Shown: positions 52,594-63,820 of the stretch, piece by piece
Layout of the letters: the number at the start of each line of letters is the position of its first letter
Position numbering within the stretch: the first letter of the stretch is position 1
Assembly: GCF_963259705.1 (NCBI RefSeq)
Contig: NC_081844.1
Coordinates: 24,134,294-24,198,293, forward strand
Reading direction: 5' to 3'
Length of the DNA: 64,000 nt
Source of the DNA: Myotis daubentonii
Taxonomy: Eukaryota > Chordata > Mammalia > Chiroptera > Vespertilionidae
The notes under the pieces: model-generated
Databases searched by the model: none
The model's input: only the letters and a program-made list of their open reading frames with translations
Told to the model about the DNA's origin: nothing
Position numbers and translations under genes: made by a program

Positions 52594-55500
52594 CTGAAAA
52601 GATATTCCCACCACAAAAGATGTTTAGATTAAAGGTAGAGATAAGGATAAGACAAAACAAAAAGACAAACAACAAGAAAGCAGAGAGGAAGAGTACGAGT
52701 GGGTTAAAGCCAGAGAGCTCCATCCAGTAGGCAAGGATGGCATGATCTCCTAGTATTTTAGAACCCTCGGACAGGTGCGGCCTTAGTTTATAGTTGGAGG
52801 ACTTCTAAAAAATCTCAGATGAGCCCAGCGAGTGTGTCTCAGTGGTTGAGCATCAACATATGAACAAGGAGGCCACTGGTTTGATTCCAGATCAGGGCAC
52901 ATGCTCAGGTTTCAGGTGCCCTAGTGTGGGGCGTGCAGGAGGCAGACAATCTATGATTCTCTCTCATCATTGATGTTTCTCTCTCTCTCCTTTTCTCTCT
53001 GAAATCAATAAAAATATATTAAAAAAATAATAGATACTAAAGCCATCTCAAGCACTGTTAGTGAGCAGGGTCACTAGAAACAATATAGTGAGAATAAGGA
53101 ATGCTAACCAGGTCATCAGTAAAAGTACCTCTTCCCCATACCTTCCAGGAAGGGGAGCTCATATTAAAACAAGGAGAGGAAGTTTGGAGTGTCAAGGGGT
53201 GAAACATTAGAATAAGTCACAAGTCTTCTTACCGCACTGTGTTTTGAGTCAGGGCCAAACCTGCTGGAAAGTGTATAAGTCTCAGATTCAGATTTAGGTT
53301 TCATGATGTTTCCAAACCACTTTCGAACCTGGAACAAGAAATACCAGGATGGTTTTTGTTAATATTGAGAAAAGGCAGAGTCGGGAAGAGGAAAGTGACA
53401 TTATGAAAAAAAATATTTTCCTACAAAATGTGGTTTATCCACACAATAAAATGTTACTTAGCCTTAAAAACGAATAAAATTTGAACACATGCTACAACGT
53501 GGATGAACCCTGAAGACACTATAAGCCAATCACAAAAGGACCAATACACTATGATTCCACATATATAAGATTCTTATAACATTCAAACTAGTTGAGACAG
53601 AAAGTAGAATGGTGGTTGCCAGGGCTTAGGCAGGGGAGAATGAGTTGTTATTGTTAATGGGTATGGGGTTTCATTTTGGGATGATAAAGAAGTTCTAGAG
53701 AGGGATGGGTGCTAATGGTTGCACACAATGTGAATGTACTTAATGCCACTGCCCTGTATGTACACTTAGACATGGTTAAAATGATACATTTTATGTTATA
53801 TATATTTTACCATAATAATACTTTTCATTATGGAATACATCTTTGTGTGGAAACATACAAAATATGCTATGCAGAGGAAGAAAATATAAGCCATACATAA
53901 CTCCTTAATCTAGTGAAAGACAACTAATGTTTTGGTGATATTCTTCCATGTGTCTTGTTTGGGGTCTCTTGAAGCAGACCCCAAGGCAGGGTTCAAGTGT
54001 AAAGAGTTCATTTGAGAGATGTTCTCAGGAAAACACTAGTATATCAGTGAGGAAGTGAGATAGGGCTGGGAAGGCAGTCAGTAAAAAGTACACAATCCTG
54101 CCCTAGTTGGTTTGGCTCGGTGGACAGAGTGTCGGCTTGTGGACTGAAGGGTCCCAGGTTCGATTCCGGTCAAGGGCACATGCCTGGGTTACGGGTTCAG
54201 TCCATCTTGCAGGAGGCAGCCAATCAATGATGTTTGTCCTCAGCTTTGATGTTTCTCATCATTGATGTTTCTATCTCTCTCTTCCTCTCTGAAATTAATA
54301 AAAATATATTAAATAAAAGGTACCCAATCCTTTCCACTGTGGACAACTGGGGTTCAGTCCCATTGGGAGCTCTGGGAGTTAGCATAGGAAACACTTCAGT
54401 GTCATCCCACCTCAGGGACAAGGGATCTGGGACATTTATCCACCAGCTTGTCCTGTGCATGGGCCAGGCATGTCCTGTGGGCAGTAAGAAGCTCATAGGC
54501 ATAGAGTCACAGGTGTTTTCAATAAGCAACCCAAGGCACATAGAGATGAAGGTGAAGGGATATGAGGGGGCCATGAACAGTATGTGCTACACCAAGGATT
54601 CCAGCCTTGGCACTATTGACATCTTGGGTTGGATCATCCTTTGTGGTGGAGGTCATCCTATGCACTGTAGGATGTTTAACAACATCTTTGGCCTCTACCC
54701 AATAGATGCCAGTAACACCTTCCCTGGGTGTGACAATCAAAGATGTCCCTAGATATTGCTAAATATTCCCCCCGGGGAGTTGTTTGAGAACCATTGTACT
54801 TTGCCATGTACACCTATATCCACACATAAATAAATGCATAACAACATCCTATCTAATAAAAGAGTAATATGCAAATTAACCATCACTTCACGATAAAGAT
54901 GGCAGCGCCCACAGCCAATAAGGAGGGAATATGCAAATTGACGTGACAAGGCAAGAGGCAGAAGGCAGCTCTGGGCTGGAGTGAAGGCAGAAAGGTGGCT
55001 CTGGGCCAGAGCGAAGGTGGTGCTGGCAGCCAGGGGAAGGAAGGCCTATTCTTGCACGAATCTTCGTGCATCAGGCCTCTAGTAAACAATAAGGGCTTAT
55101 ATATAAACAAAATGTAACATTTCTGGAGCAATGTTTTGAAATTTTCTTTTTTTTGCTAATATATTTTGAATATCCTTCCAGTCCTAAAATATTTTTGTGT
55201 ATGGACAAAGATTAACATTTGAATGTTTCAAGCCTATGGTGGCCCTTTGCTCTCCAGGAAGTGTTAGCTTGGTCATCTCAGTTTCTTCCTCTCCTTCATC
55301 CACTGAGGAGATGTTCTTACTTTCCAAGTTTGGTTTTTTGGGCACCTGAATGCAGAGTGAGGTAAAAAGGAGGAAGGGAAAGAAGGAGGGAAGGAGGGAG
55401 AGAAAGAAAGATGAATGGATGAAAGAAAGGTAGAGGGAGAGAGAGAGAAGAAGGAGGCGGAGAAGAAGAAGAAGAAGAAGAAGAAGAAGAAGAAGAAGAA

Positions 55501-58500
55501 GAAGAAGAAGAAGAAGAAGAAGAAGAAGAAGAAGAAGAAGAAGGAAGAGGAGGAGGAGGAGGAGGAGGAGGAGGAGGAGGAGGAGGAAGAGGAGGAGGAG
55601 AAGAAGAAGAAGGGGAGGAGGAGGAGGAGGAAGGTGGAGGAATGAGGAGGACAAAGTGCAGGAGGAAGATAGTACTAGTAACAGGAAAGGAATTGTGTCA
55701 GTCAGGACATATTTTGCTGCAGTAACAAACAATCTCAAAATCTGAGGGATACTTGGACCATGTGTCTTCTTCAAGGCATTTGAGAAGTACAAATAAAGAC
55801 CTTGCGTGATTTTGTATTTCTTCTGGTTGCTGGACTATGTTTATTTGGCCATTGTACCTCCTGATCTGAACTATGTGGAACCCAGCTTCATTGGGGTTTC
55901 AGTCTTCTACATTATATTTCATGGTTGTGTAGTATCCTGTTCTATAGATGTAGTATAATTTAACTAAATCTAGGTAGAAGTGTCTCAGCATTGTTTGATA
56001 GTATTCAGTAGGGTTTCATTATGTCTGGGGTTCAATTCTAGAGAAAACACACAGTCCAAATTATCCCTGAGTGCCTCTTAGTTAGATAACATCTTAGAGG
56101 CTTATTTCAACAAGCCCAAGGCAGCCAGTATTTCCTGAGTGTTGTATACACACCCCTGTTTCTTTTGCTCAACTGCAGACACATGAATTGGCTTGTATTT
56201 AGTAGTCATACTGAATATAAAATATATATATGAATTTTATAGCCAAGCCAAGCTGAGGCCAGCCAAGATCATCTGAGCTCTCATCAACCTGCAGACTGAG
56301 AATGAGAATAGTACATATTCACGTTTAAGCCACTGAGATTTTTGAGGTTGTTAACACAGAAATAGATGACAATTACAAAAGGGAAAGCTGAAAACAAATA
56401 TGATATTTCCTTGATAGAGTAATTATTTACCTTGTAAAGCCATTAATAAATGGACATATCTCACAATCAATAGCATCTCAAAGTAGAGAAAATATAGGTA
56501 GCATTTACACACTGCTCACAAATTCATATGAAAATTTAGAGAACGTGTATCTAAATGTTCATTAAACTACATACCCGCAAATTTTTCTTCACTTTAAAAC
56601 AATAAAGAAAGGGTAAATGTTTACCTGCTGGCTGAGGAGGCAGTAGACCAGGAAAATGAAGACACCCTGAAGGCTATTGATGATGGTGAAGAGGTAGCCC
56701 ATGACCCTCTGAGCTGGGCCCACCTGCAAGATGCCCAGACACCACGTGCAGCCAAGGATGAGGACCAGGGCCGCTGCTTTCAGTGTCAGCATCCTGAGGG
56801 GAGTATAAACGAACATGTACACAAGCTGGAAATGGACATGGACACCCTTGTAGAGTGGTTGTTAATGGTGAGGACTCTGGAGCTAGACTGCTTGGGTTTA
56901 AACCCAAGGCAGCACTGTGTGACGTTGGGCAAATTACCTTTCTATAACTCGGGTTCCCCATCTTTCTAATAGTCCTGTTTCACAGGGCTGCTGAAAAGAT
57001 TAAATGAGACTTTAACATATGTATTTAGGATAATATATAGAACAAAATCAGTACCACATATGCATAAAGCATTCTAAAACTAGGGGCTCTTTATTTCTTT
57101 CTCTTCTATAGATGGAGGGCCATATAATCTGTTATTCAAACAGGGAGACTTTTGAGATTAAAAAGGGTGTTATTAATAATTACATAGGATCAACAGGCAT
57201 AAACTAGGACTGTCCCAGGCAAACTGAGATGTAAGGTCACTATATACCTACATACGCAGTATACATATTTATCCCTAATTTAAACCATAATGTTTTATGC
57301 GAAAAAAGCTGGTTGAGGAACGATTTGTGGAGTGTGTTGGCTATTGTATGTGTGCCTGTCTGTTCTATAGAAACCCACAGAAAAAGGTCTGGGGAAAATA
57401 ACACGCATATTATATCATACCTGTCATAAAGTTTGTTAATTCCAGCTTTCTTGCGAAGTGGAAGTAGTAAGAAAAGAGGGAGTTAACCATTTCACTTTAT
57501 ATATTTTTGAAAAAAAAGGTATATGTTGTGTTATTTTTGTGATTAAAATGAAAACAACAAATGACGTGTTCCAAGTAAAATGGATGCTGCCAATTAAAAA
57601 AAGCTCATAGCCCCCAATTTTTTGAAATAGTATTATACAAAAAATATTTTAATCTAAATCCTTTCTAAACCCACTACACAAAACTCTTTAGATATATATT
57701 TAAGTTTGTTATAATTAGCCAAATCGGTCTCCACCAGTGGGGTGAACCCAGTTTTGCTGGGGCATCCTGCAGAAGCACAACTTTCAGAGTTTCTATAGAA
57801 TCCAAGCCTTCAGTAACTGATGGATTCACAAACTTAAGTTGGTTGTTTTTGATAAAAAGAGTACTCCTGTGTGCATCTTGTGTTGTGTGGCAGAAACTGC
57901 TGTTTTTGTCCATTCTCCTCCTCTTCCTTTTAGGGTCAGATCCCTCTCCTCTTTGAGTTTTTTCAAGGACACATGGCTACCAAGTTCGAGACTATATATT
58001 CCCTGCCTCCCCTGAAGCTAGTTGTCACCATGTGACTAAGGTCTAGCTAATAAAATATGAGCAAATGTAGGCCATGCAACTTCCCATGGATGGGAAACTG
58101 ACAAAGACAACATCTTAGGGAATGGTGGAGAAACAAAATAGGAAGACCTGAGTCTCTGCATCACTTTGTGGAGCAGAGCTTCCCCACCAACCCTGGACTG
58201 CTCGCCTCTGCACTGTGACATGAGAGTAACATAAACTTCTATTTCACTCTTTTTGATGGGGTGTCTTTTTGTCTCAGTAGCTTAGCCTGTGCTCTATCTA
58301 ATACGGATATTGGGAGATGACAGCAGCCTTGCTAGTCCCTGGAGCCTGGTTGTGGGGTGTATGTGTGTGTAGATATGTAGGAGGGAGAAGAAGGGGGTAA
58401 GGAGAGGAAGAGAGCATCAGAAGTACCATGTGCTCCATCTTACCTTGTATTCTGGATGGTTGACACTTCACTGTTGAGGGAGGAGAATTTCTTTTTCAAA

Positions 58501-61500
58501 AGCCAAAGGACCAAGAGAAAAAATACTAAATTCACCTGCAGGAATGACGCAGACCAGGAATGCAAGTTAAAATAATGCACGGCGTCCTTAATAAATTGCA
58601 CACAACTCCTACTTTCCTTGCACACAGGACTGAATTGGTAGCAGGTGGAGAAGTGAAACCATTCGATAGAGAAAATGCACGCCCCATGTACTGTCTTGCA
58701 CCCAGTACTTCTGGTGCTTCCTTTGGTCAGGACCCCTGGAGCCACATACTCACGCAGATAATGACACAGACGGGGCCAAGGAAACCCCAGATGAATCCTT
58801 GTTTCAGCTCGAGCCAGCAGCTGGGAATAATGGGGAAAGGGACACAGAGAGATCAGAGAAAGTTCATGAAATGAACATGAAGTGACACTTTTCCTAACAG
58901 AGAACGTTTCCAATGTCTTCTGACAATGCCAGTTGATGGCAATGAAGGTTTTGATTGCTCACGACTGAGTGTTAATGCTACATTACACATTTTATAAGCA
59001 CAGCTGTGTTGAATGTTCATACCAAGGTCATGACGGTGGGAAAATGGGGATAATACTAAAGAGGAATCTGAGACTTGAAAGCTCCAAATTATGGGAGGGA
59101 TAAAGCTGGTACCTATCCACGAGACTGCCTCCTTCAGAACCTTCCAAGCTCCTATTGCCATCTTTCCCTCCTTCACTGGAGCAAGGCCAGAGCTCTTACA
59201 CTCAAGGGAAAACATATCCATTTGCTATGGACATCTCAATCACCGTCATTAATGCTGCCCCCCAAACTGTCCATGGCCCAGGGCGTGAGTCAAGCTCACT
59301 GTTCATGTGTTCCATAAAGGCGAGGTCTGGATGCTGCGGAAATGGCCACGATTACAGCTGGGACTCCATAGCCGACCGGGAACATGAGCCACTTCATGAA
59401 CCTGCTCACACTGGAGTAGTTGACCACCGTCAGGTTGCGCGCGGTGAGGAAGAGGTGCAGGCCCTCCAGCAGCATCCAGGTGAAGGAGGCCAGGTAGAGA
59501 TAGTGTAAGGCACCCGCGATGATGGCGCACAGCACCTGGGGGAGGAGTAAGAGTCACCAGGTGGGATACTTAGGTTGGTGTGTGAACTGAGGGCCTCTCC
59601 TTTATACTGGCATTAGTTCAGAGCAACTGACATTAGACCAAGTCCATCAATAATAAAGGTGCTTGGCGATCAATGTCAACACTGGACACCTGGGCATCAC
59701 CGCTCCAACCTCTCCCAGAAACCAAAGCGATTTTATTAAGGTGCCCAAGCAGCATCCCCTGGGGAAGAGAGGGGTCCTTTGGGACAGTGTCAGTACCTCG
59801 TTCTCAGTTCTGTCGATGGCCGTGAGGAAGAGCAGGTGGGCCAGGAAGAGGCAAATAGAGAGCTGCAGGTGGAGTGAGGTGCTGGTGTTCTGGATGGCTT
59901 TGCACAGCAGGAAGGTGAGGGCCGCCAGGAGGAGGCACAGCAGAGAGAGGCTCAGCCCCACGTAGGTGATCACAGCCAGGGCGGGATCCTTTTCCTGGGA
60001 CCCAGCAAAGAGGAGACATCAGCCGCACTATCCTGCTCTGGGATTGTGGTTTCCCCCCTTGGAACAGGGCAGTCTAAACACAGGCACATTATGAGTTTCC
60101 TCAAAAAACTAAAAATGGAACTCTCATTTGACCCAGTAATATGACTTCTAGGAATATATCCTAAGAAACGAGAAACACCAATAAGAAAGAATATATGCAC
60201 CCCTATGTTCATAGCAGCACAATTTACCATAGCTAAGATTTGGAAACAGCCTAAGTGTCCATCAGCAGATGAGTGGATTAAAAAACTGTGGTACATCTAC
60301 ACAATGGAATACTATGCTGCGGTAAAAAAGAAGGAACTCTTGCCTTTTGCAACAGCTTGGATGGAACTGGAGAGCATTATGCTAAGTGAGATAAGCCAGT
60401 CAGAGAAAGATAAATATCACATGATCTCATTCATTGGTGGAATATAATGAACAACATAAACTGATGAACAAAAACAGATCCAGAGACAGAGAAGCACCGA
60501 TCAGACCAGTGGTTGGCAAACTGCAGCTCGCGAGCCACATGCGGCTCTTTGGCCCCTTGAGTGTGGCTCTTCCACAAAATACCACGTGCGGGCGCGATTG
60601 AAACTTCGTGGCCCATGCGTAGAAGTCAGTATTTTAATAGCTCCTGACAGGAAACAACCTTGATACTCAGTAACTGTAGAGTGAATAAGTACATTGTAGT
60701 ATAGTTATGCAAGGGAATATTATACAGCAATGAAAATGAATAAACTAAGGCTATGCTCAACCCATAGATAAACTTCATGAATGTAACAATGAATGAAAGA
60801 AGTATTTTCATGTTTATAAACATACTAGAGGCCCGGGGGTAGGAAGGGGGGTGGTCCCTCAGCCAGGCCTGTGCCCTTTCGTCGCAGTCCGGGAGCCCTC
60901 CTTCAGGGGATGTCCGACTAATGGATGTCGGACATCCTTAGTGCTGCCACAGAGGCAGGCTGCTGTGCTTGCCAGCCGTCAGCCCAGCTTGTGACTGAGC
61001 AGCGCTCCTCCTGTGGTTGAGCTCAGTGGTTGAGAGTCAAAATTATATTAATTTTCCAGCTTTACTGAGAGACAATTGACATATAACATGTGTGCGCCAT
61101 AGCGACTGGTCATTCCACCATGCGGTCAATTTGCATATTACCCTTTTATTATATAGGAGGATGTTAGCTTTCCCACTGCCCTGTGCAATAGGGGAGGTCA
61201 GAGATTTCCACTGAGTGTTGTCTGGGGCACCACCTCCAACCCTGAAAAGAGAGGGATGCAGGACCTCCTGTATGCTGTCACCCAGCCTATGTCATCAGTA
61301 AGTTCTCCAACCCCACCTCGAGGATATGTGTCCAGTCTGACCTTCTCCTACCATCTCTACCACCTGAACCCCAGCCACCATCATCTCTTTTCGAGTCTAC
61401 TCTTGATCACTGCTCATTCTTGACCTGAGAGTCAGAGGGATCTTCTAATGACATAAATATGTAACATCCATGATGGAAAACCTCCATTGCCTTCCCATTG

Positions 61501-62399
61501 CAATTTGGAAGGAAACTGAATTTGGCATTCAAGATCTGGCACATTTCTCCAGCTTCCATCTCTCCAACCTTGCCCCTTTCCAACCCCTCTCATTCATTCT
61601 GCTCCAGCCACACTTCTCTCTGGAACACACCAAATTTGTTCTCTCTTCAGAGTCTTGACCATACTTGTATCTCTTCTTCAGATGCTCTTCCTGAGACCCT
61701 TTCCTACTGGCTTTTTAAAAATGGAGGTAAAATCCAAATAATATAAAAGTCACCATTTTACAGAGTACAGTTCAGTAGCATTTAGCACGTTCAGTGTTGT
61801 GCAACCACTACCTCTATGTAATTGCAAAATATTTTCATCACCTCCCAAATAAAACCCCATGCCCATAAACAGTTATTCTCATTCAGTCCTCTTCCCAGCC
61901 CCTGGCAACTACAAATCTGTTTTCTGTCACTATGGGTTTGCCTATTCTGGACATTTCATATATGTGGAATTCTACAATATATGATCCTTTGTGTCTGGCT
62001 TCTCTCACTCAGCATCATGTTTTCAAGGTTTATCCACATCACAGTTCCACTAATTTCTTAATAATCAGATTTCGGCTCTCATATTTAATCCTCGGACCAT
62101 TCTATCTAAAGTGGCACGCCTCTCCAGTCACTCCGGTCTCTCGCTTGTTTTCATTTTCTTTATAGCACTCATCTCCACCTAGTAGGAGCTCAACAAGGAT
62201 TAGGTAGAGGAATTAAATGCTTGCATCATACCTGGCTGGTGAAGGCCATGAGGACAGCGAAACTGGACAAGTGAGTGCATCTGCATGTGGTATGACTCTC
62301 GTTCACCTGCACCAGGAAGCAGCCGTCCCTGGACCAGTGGCTGTCCTCCCCAGTGCTGTTCCAGAAGACACAGAAGACCTTCTTGCTCAGGGGTTTCAT
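52571..62399 (-). CDS. ADGRE3: adhesion GPCR E-group (ADGRE3-like; ADGRE2-like tail), GPS and 7TM exons, partial
   Basis: The 3' half of an EGF-TM7 receptor of myeloid cells. Coding exons on the minus strand: 62399-62232 (GPS), 59994-59797 (TM1-2), 59535-59300 (TM3-4), 58820-58754 and 58535-58444 (TM5 and loop), 56793-56625 (TM6-7) and 53328-53233 (cytoplasmic tail). They total 1,026 nt with matching phases and no stops. The GPS has CVFWN, HWSRDGC and [13 protein letters not shown], with cleavage expected at HL/S. The membrane core ([32 protein letters not shown]) resembles ADGRE3, and position next to CLEC17A on the opposite strand fits human ADGRE3. The tail [11 protein letters not shown]...GPDSK resembles ADGRE2 instead. 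EGF and stalk exons are beyond 64,000. The ADGRE2/ADGRE3 choice is uncertain; membership in the group is not. Confidence 0.88.
52822..53027 (+). repeat. VES-type SINE 22
   Basis: Plus strand; GCCCAGCGAGTGTGTCTCAG start, TTTGATTCCAGATCAGGG B box, and AATCAATAAAAATAT tail. Lies between the ADGRE tail exon and the putative terminal exon. Confidence 0.85.
53233..53328 (-). CDS. ADGRE3: ADGRE cytoplasmic-tail exon
   Basis: A 96-nt phase 0/0 exon between ttgttccag and a GTAAGA donor. It encodes [20 protein letters not shown] followed by [12 protein letters not shown]. The Ser/Thr/Tyr-rich tail resembles ADGRE2; human ADGRE3 diverges after TLSS. About four residues (equivalent to QKQY before KW) are missing at the start. 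Confidence 0.82.
53395..53825 (+). mobile_element. older L1 3' region
   Basis: Diverged plus-strand L1 with landmarks ATGTGGTTTATCCACACAAT, ATTCCACATATATAAGATTC and GAATGGTGGTTGCCAGGGC. It continues to an A/T-rich end. It overlaps no ADGRE exon; the tail exon ends at 53,328. Confidence 0.75.
54100..54314 (+). repeat. VES SINE 23
   Basis: Plus strand; TTGGTTTGGCTCGGTGGACA start, GGTTCGATTCCGG B box. Flanked by aaaaagtacacaatcct and aaaaggtacccaatcct. Confidence 0.89.
54590..54800 (+). mobile_element. MER20 (hAT-Charlie)
   Basis: Reads like the MER20 consensus: TTGGCACTATTGACATCTTGGG, GTAGGATGTTTAACAACATC, CTCTACCCAATAGATGCCAG and a terminal GTTTGAGAACCATTG. A second fragment of the same family is at about 51,835-51,910. 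Confidence 0.75.
54847..55082 (+). mobile_element. HeliBat-type Helitron 7
   Basis: TCCTATCTAATAAAAGAGTA at the left; TTGCACGAATCTTCGTGCAT and CAGGCCTCTAG at the right; 236 bp; host A/T insertion flanks. It is internally deleted relative to Helitron 4. Confidence 0.87.
55384..55640 (+). repeat. (GAA)n/(GGA)n polypurine microsatellite
   Basis: About 260 nt of almost pure purine on the plus strand. An uninterrupted (AGA)n run of about 27 units lies at 55461-55543, followed by (GGA)n with GAA interruptions. In an ADGRE intron, so the sense transcript carries (UUC)n/(UCC)n. Confidence 0.93.
56625..56793 (-). CDS. ADGRE3: ADGRE exon encoding TM6 and TM7
   Basis: A 169-nt exon starting [20 protein letters not shown] (TM6) and ending [12 protein letters not shown] (TM7). 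The GILQVGPA and GVFIF wording is closer to human ADGRE3 than to ADGRE2 as remembered. Donor is GTAAAC. Confidence 0.92.
56860..57075 (+). repeat. MIR
   Basis: GGAGCTAGACTGCTTGGGTT, TGTGACGTTGGGCAAATTAC, GCTGCTGAAAAGATTAAATG mark a forward MIR in the ADGRE intron next to the TM6-7 exon. Confidence 0.75.
58444..58535 (-). CDS. ADGRE3: ADGRE exon, TM5 end and third intracellular loop
   Basis: A 92-nt exon encoding [17 protein letters not shown] and [14 protein letters not shown], the conserved loop of EGF-TM7 receptors. The last two bases begin the Arg codon finished by the next exon. Confidence 0.9.
58754..58820 (-). CDS. ADGRE3: ADGRE exon, ECL2 and start of TM5
   Basis: A 67-nt exon completing codon H, then [22 protein letters not shown]. 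The CW cysteine is the expected disulphide partner of the TM3 cysteine. Acceptor ttcccag and donor GTGAGT are canonical. Confidence 0.88.
59300..59535 (-). CDS. ADGRE3: ADGRE exon encoding TM3 and TM4
   Basis: The exon begins [18 protein letters not shown], with the conserved Cys at the top of TM3. It continues through [21 protein letters not shown], then [16 protein letters not shown] (TM4) and [14 protein letters not shown]. The donor GTGAGC splits a codon at phase 2. The N-L-T sequon lies in a loop predicted to be intracellular. Confidence 0.9.
59797..59994 (-). CDS. ADGRE3: ADGRE exon encoding TM1 and TM2
   Basis: This is a 66-codon phase 0/0 exon starting [15 protein letters not shown] and ending DRTENE. 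It contains two hydrophobic helices separated by [15 protein letters not shown], the first intracellular loop typical of EGF-TM7 receptors. Confidence 0.9.
60085..60506 (+). mobile_element. L1 ORF2 3' end and partial 3' UTR
   Basis: Encodes the C-terminal reverse-transcriptase-protein segment ([37 protein letters not shown]-stop) of a relatively young L1 on the plus strand. The 3' UTR stops at aagcaccgatcagac, where the truncated hAT copy 3 begins. It lies in an ADGRE intron. Confidence 0.85.
60507..60634 (+). mobile_element. truncated hAT MITE, copy 3
   Basis: The left half of the same hAT family (starts CAGTGGTTGGCAAACTGC, includes GGCTCTTTGGCCCCTTGAG). It ends abruptly near cagtatttt with no right terminus. 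It lacks the left-end duplication of copies 1 and 2. It directly follows a truncated L1 (60085-60506). Confidence 0.75.
60835..61158 (-). mobile_element. HeliBat-type Helitron 8 with L1-like patch
   Basis: Starts CTAGAGGCCCGGGGG and ends with the complement of TCCTATATAATAAAAGG. It is collinear with Helitron 2 except for 61031-61092, where L1-like ATTTTCCAGCTTTACTGAGA replaces the palindromic segment. Confidence 0.78.
61455..61716 (+). mobile_element. L2-like fragment
   Basis: GGAAAACCTCCATTGCCTTC, ATTCAAGATCTGGCACATTT, CTCCAGCCACACTTCTCTC. It precedes the L1M fragment at 61,718. Confidence 0.6.
61718..62075 (+). mobile_element. L1M-type 3' UTR fragment
   Basis: Contains AGTACAGTTCAGTAGCATTT, CTATTCTGGACATTTCATAT and TTTGTGTCTGGCTTCTCTCA. 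In the ADGRE intron between the GPS and TM1 exons. Confidence 0.74.
62232..62399 (-). CDS. ADGRE3: ADGRE GPS (autoproteolysis) exon
   Basis: This 56-codon, phase 0/0 exon is bounded by tctattttcag and a GTATGA donor. It encodes the end of the GAIN domain: four GPS cysteines (FCVFW, DGCF, TTCRC), two GPS tryptophans (VFW, HWS) and the HLS cleavage tripeptide. All residues needed for self-cleavage appear present. Sequon NES and a possible NST are visible. Confidence 0.92.
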
Positions 62400-63369
62400 C
62401 TGAAAATAGAATGGGCTCACTGTGTTCTTGCTCAGAAGGAGCAGCTCTTAGAGTGCCGTCTGCGCTGGGGTGGAGAATGAGAACGTGGCTGAGAGTGACT
62501 CAGGTGATTTCTATTTTAAGTGGAGAGAATGGCCACCAGGACAACAGCCCCCATGGTCCCACCTCCATCAGGATTTCACAAAACGTAAAACAAGGTCATC
62601 TCTCTCTGTGGGAGTTTGAATTTTACAAGATGTCATTGGATTTATGACTTTGTCCCCTACCAGGGGAATCAGACAAAAAGAGAGTGTAAGGCTCACACAA
62701 AGTTTTCTCCCCAATACTTTCCAAGCCCAATTTCCCTGGTCTCCCCAACCCCTCCAACTCCCCCAAAACAATAACAAAAAAATTTCTCTGGTCCCTTGAC
62801 ACCAGTTCCTTTCCTGAGAACACAATGATTGCTTATGCAATGAGAGGGGTAGTATAGGAAAAGAACATCACCAGGAGATAGAGGATAAAATTAGCCCTCA
62901 GCCTTTTCTCTTTGTCCCAAGGGCTTCTAGATCAACTGTTCATGGGGCAAGGAGACCAGTCAGATACTCTTCTCTTTGGGGCCTGTATCTCCTTTGAGAT
63001 ACAAAAAAAATTAATTTTTTTTTTCTGACTGAGTTCTGTAGTCTTAACCGTTAATACCAGTCTTCTATGCAAATGTTACATGTCAATTGAATATTATATC
63101 TCACTTCAAATTTCACAGATATAGGAGATACCTGCATTTAAAATAATTTCATGCACTAGTATCATGCTGACCAAGAAAAACAGCACGATGTAATCTGAAA
63201 TTTTCTACTAGCTCATTCCCAGATTTCCTGCTCCACTCCCTCTGCCCCATGTCGTTCATCAAAAATTTCATGCCTAGATTTTATGCATCAGATAGAGAAA
63301 ACCTACATTTCCCCGCCTTTCTCCTTTAACTCTTATTTTCTTAAATTATTATTTTAAAAGTAGATTAAG

Positions 63370-63820
63370 TTTCCAGCTTTACGGAGGGACAATTGACATG
63401 TAACATTGTGTAAGTTTAAGGTGTAAAATGTAATGATTACCACAGCAAGTTTAGTTAACACCCATCACCTCTCATAGTTACAATTTTTATTTTGTGGTGA
63501 GAGCTTTAAAACCCTACTCTCTTAGCAACTTTCAAATATACAATATGGTATTATTAACTAGAGTCACCATGCTGTACTCATTAGACCCCCCAGAACTTAT
63601 TCTTCTCATAACTGGAAGTTTGTACCCTTTGATCACTTTCACCTATTTCTCTCACCCCCAGCCCTTAGCAACCAGCAATCTGTTCTCTGTCTCTATGACT
63701 TTGGCTCTTTTAGATTCCACATATGAGTGAAATAATTTGGTATTTGTCTCTCTCTGTGTGACTTAGGTCACTTGGCATAATGGCCTCAAGGTCCATCCAT
63801 GTTAACAACACAAATCATTA
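63370..63820 (+). mobile_element. L1M-type fragment
   Basis: Contains AGCTTTACGGAGGGACAATT, CTCTCTTAGCAACTTTCAAA, GGAAGTTTGTACCC and GATTCCACATATGAGTG. It fills most of the right end of the window. Confidence 0.73.

Noticed and set aside
55184..55792. 202-codon minus-strand ORF with a long Leu run
   Set aside because: It is the translation of the GAA/GGA microsatellite complement; the amino-acid bias is purely from the repeat.
59155..59508. 117-codon plus-strand ORF over an ADGRE exon
   Set aside because: Antisense of the TM3-4 exon; membrane-helix motifs and splice sites are on the minus strand.
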